Shown one piece after another: positions 53,787-54,849 of a stretch of 54,849 nucleotides of DNA; the stretch's first letter is position 1; every line of letters begins with the position of its first letter. The notes under the pieces were generated by a model that saw only the letters and a program-made list of their open reading frames with translations, was not told the DNA's origin and did not search any database. This DNA comes from Sphingopyxis sp. HIX. GTDB lineage: Bacteria > Pseudomonadota > Alphaproteobacteria > Sphingomonadales > Sphingomonadaceae. The position numbers were made by a program, and so were the translations under genes. The DNA is taken from positions 1 through 54,849 of the forward strand of contig NZ_LNSB01000035.1 in assembly GCF_001468285.1 (NCBI RefSeq), in the 5' to 3' direction.

Positions 53787-54689
53787 CTAAGCCGCCGCCG
53801 GCTCGACTGGATCGTCGTGCGGCACCTTGCGCGCCACGATCAGGCAAGCCGCGACGATCAGCACCGCGCCGGCAATCGTGGGCAGCGTCACCGGCTCGTT
53901 AAAGAAATACCAGCCGAAGAGCATCGCCCAGAGGAAGCCGGTATATTCGGTGGTCGCGAGGATCTGCGTCTCGGCGCGGGCATAGGCCCAGCTCAGCAGC
54001 AGCAGCGAGGTCGTCGCGAGGATCGCGGCACCGAGGATGTGCGGGGCGTGGTCGAAGCTCGGCACCACCGCGAACCAGGGCGCGCCGAGCGCGAGGATCG
54101 CGGCGACGAAGAAATTCTGGAAAAAGGCGATCTCCAGCGGCTCGGCCATCTTCGCCTGGCGCCGCGCGAGGATCAGGTTGTACGCGTAAAAGACCGCCGA
54201 GAGGAACACCGCGCCGACCGCCCAAAGGGCCTCGGGATCATAGTCGCTGCCGCCGATCTTGCCCGCGACGATGACGAGCACCCCGCCGAGCCCGAGCAGC
54301 GAGGCGGCGACCGAGCGCGGGCCGATCTTCTCGCCCAGGAAGATCGCCGCCATGTAGAGTGCCATCAGCGGCGCGACGAAGGCGAGCGCGATCGCCTCGG
54401 CGATCGGCAGCCGCGCGAGCGCCCAGAAGAAGCAAAGCGCCATCGCCGCGACGAACAAGGAGCGCCAGGCGTGGATGATCATCGTCGCGCGGTCGGGCCA
54501 GAGGGGGCGCAGCGAGAAATAGATCGCGCCGCTGACGAGCGTGCCGCAGCCGGTGCGCCAGAGCACCGCGTTATACGCGCCGAGCTCGATCGACAGCCCC
54601 TTCATCAGCACGTCCATCGCCGAAAAGGTCGCGATGCCCGCGCAGGCGATCAGGAAGGGGGCAAGCGGCGAGGGCGAATCGGGGCGCAT
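53787..54689 (-). CDS. EamA/DMT family transporter
   Basis: The 300-residue product has about ten TM helices forming two EamA repeats. The first repeat begins FLIACAGIATFSAMDVLMKGLSIELGAYN and the second follows SLLGLGGVLVIVAGKIGG. The C-terminus is cytosolic and short, ending VEPAAA. It belongs to the RhaT/DMT group, with unknown metabolite substrate. It is convergent with the Sua5-type gene across the inverted-repeat element. Confidence 0.92.
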   Translation of the reverse strand: MRPDSPSPLAPFLIACAGIATFSAMDVLMKGLSIELGAYNAVLWRTGCGTLVSGAIYFSLRPLWPDRATMIIHAWRSLFVAAMALCFFWALARLPIAEAIALAFVAPLMALYMAAIFLGEKIGPRSVAASLLGLGGVLVIVAGKIGGSDYDPEALWAVGAVFLSAVFYAYNLILARRQAKMAEPLEIAFFQNFFVAAILALGAPWFAVVPSFDHAPHILGAAILATTSLLLLSWAYARAETQILATTEYTGFLWAMLFGWYFFNEPVTLPTIAGAVLIVAACLIVARKVPHDDPVEPAAA

Positions 54690-54768
54690 GGCGAGGGCTG
54701 TAGCGGAGAATGATGCGAGGATCGCGTTTTGGTTTTGGGGGCCGCGGTGGGAGTTGGAGTGGCGGGTT

Positions 54769-54849
54769 TGGGGTGGGGAGCGGACTTTCCTAATCCTCCC
54801 TGTCGCGAAGCGATGGGGAGGGGGACCATGCGAAGCATGGTGGAGGGGT
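54769..54849. repeat. Palindromic repeat at the right window end
   Basis: Positions 54769-54821 are the exact inverse of 8-60. Beyond that, ACCATGC-GAA-GCATGGT (about 54825-54841) forms another hairpin, and the element runs off the window. The repeat contains CCTCCC/GGGAGG arms around a TCGC-GAA-GCGA core. Confidence 0.8.

Overview
The window looks like chromosomal DNA of an alphaproteobacterium of the order Sphingomonadales, most like Sphingopyxis. The evidence is the high GC content, a serine palmitoyltransferase with its own acyl carrier protein, a PhoK-type alkaline phosphatase (559 residues, catalytic Thr89), a two-piece methionine synthase, and several palindromic intergenic repeats of sphingomonad type. 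Most of it is a core chromosome with short operons. The two ends carry inverted copies of one 53-bp repeat, so the window may be a contig that stops at repeats.

Layout. 0-5.4 kb: a secreted small protein, a TauE/SafE permease, and an Anbu proteasome operon (ATP-grasp, alpha-E, transglutaminase, Anbu peptidase). 5.7-9.4 kb: a class II glutamine amidotransferase and a DUF1800/DUF1501 pair. 9.5-11.9 kb: a GNAT-fold acyltransferase (possible ceramide synthase) divergent from a fatty acid desaturase. 11.9-18.7 kb: a methionine/SAM-cycle operon (ArsR-methyltransferase, metF, metH in two parts, a PhyH dioxygenase) behind one promoter with a strong palindromic operator. 18.8-22.8 kb: three small lipoproteins, a DJ-1/PfpI protein, glutaminyl cyclotransferase and sulfotransferase. 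22.9-26.4 kb: groES-groEL with a sigma-32-like promoter and CIRCE, then a MATE pump.

26.6-28.4 kb holds the most unusual module: a DUF5706 (PycTM-like) membrane protein followed after 4 bp by a TIR-TM-OmpA fusion. No nucleotide cyclase is in the window. 28.6-34.9 kb is a sphingolipid region: acyl carrier protein, serine palmitoyltransferase and a hybrid histidine kinase on one strand; DUF2141, lipid kinase, Tam41-like nucleotidyltransferase and a small membrane protein on the other.

35.0-47.2 kb is housekeeping: lptF-lptG, a beta-helix protein, YbjN, ubiK, tspO, tlyA, a DsbD-like reductase, phoK, proC, a MarR regulator, ilvE and tRNA-Gln. 47.3-50.8 kb: an FRG-domain protein, a 20-codon Trp/Gly-rich ORF with its own Shine-Dalgarno and terminator, and a CHASE2-EAL protein. 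The window closes with an acyl-CoA dehydrogenase, a Sua5-type tRNA modification enzyme and an EamA transporter.

Gene calls rest on reading the translations and motifs by eye; no database search was possible.
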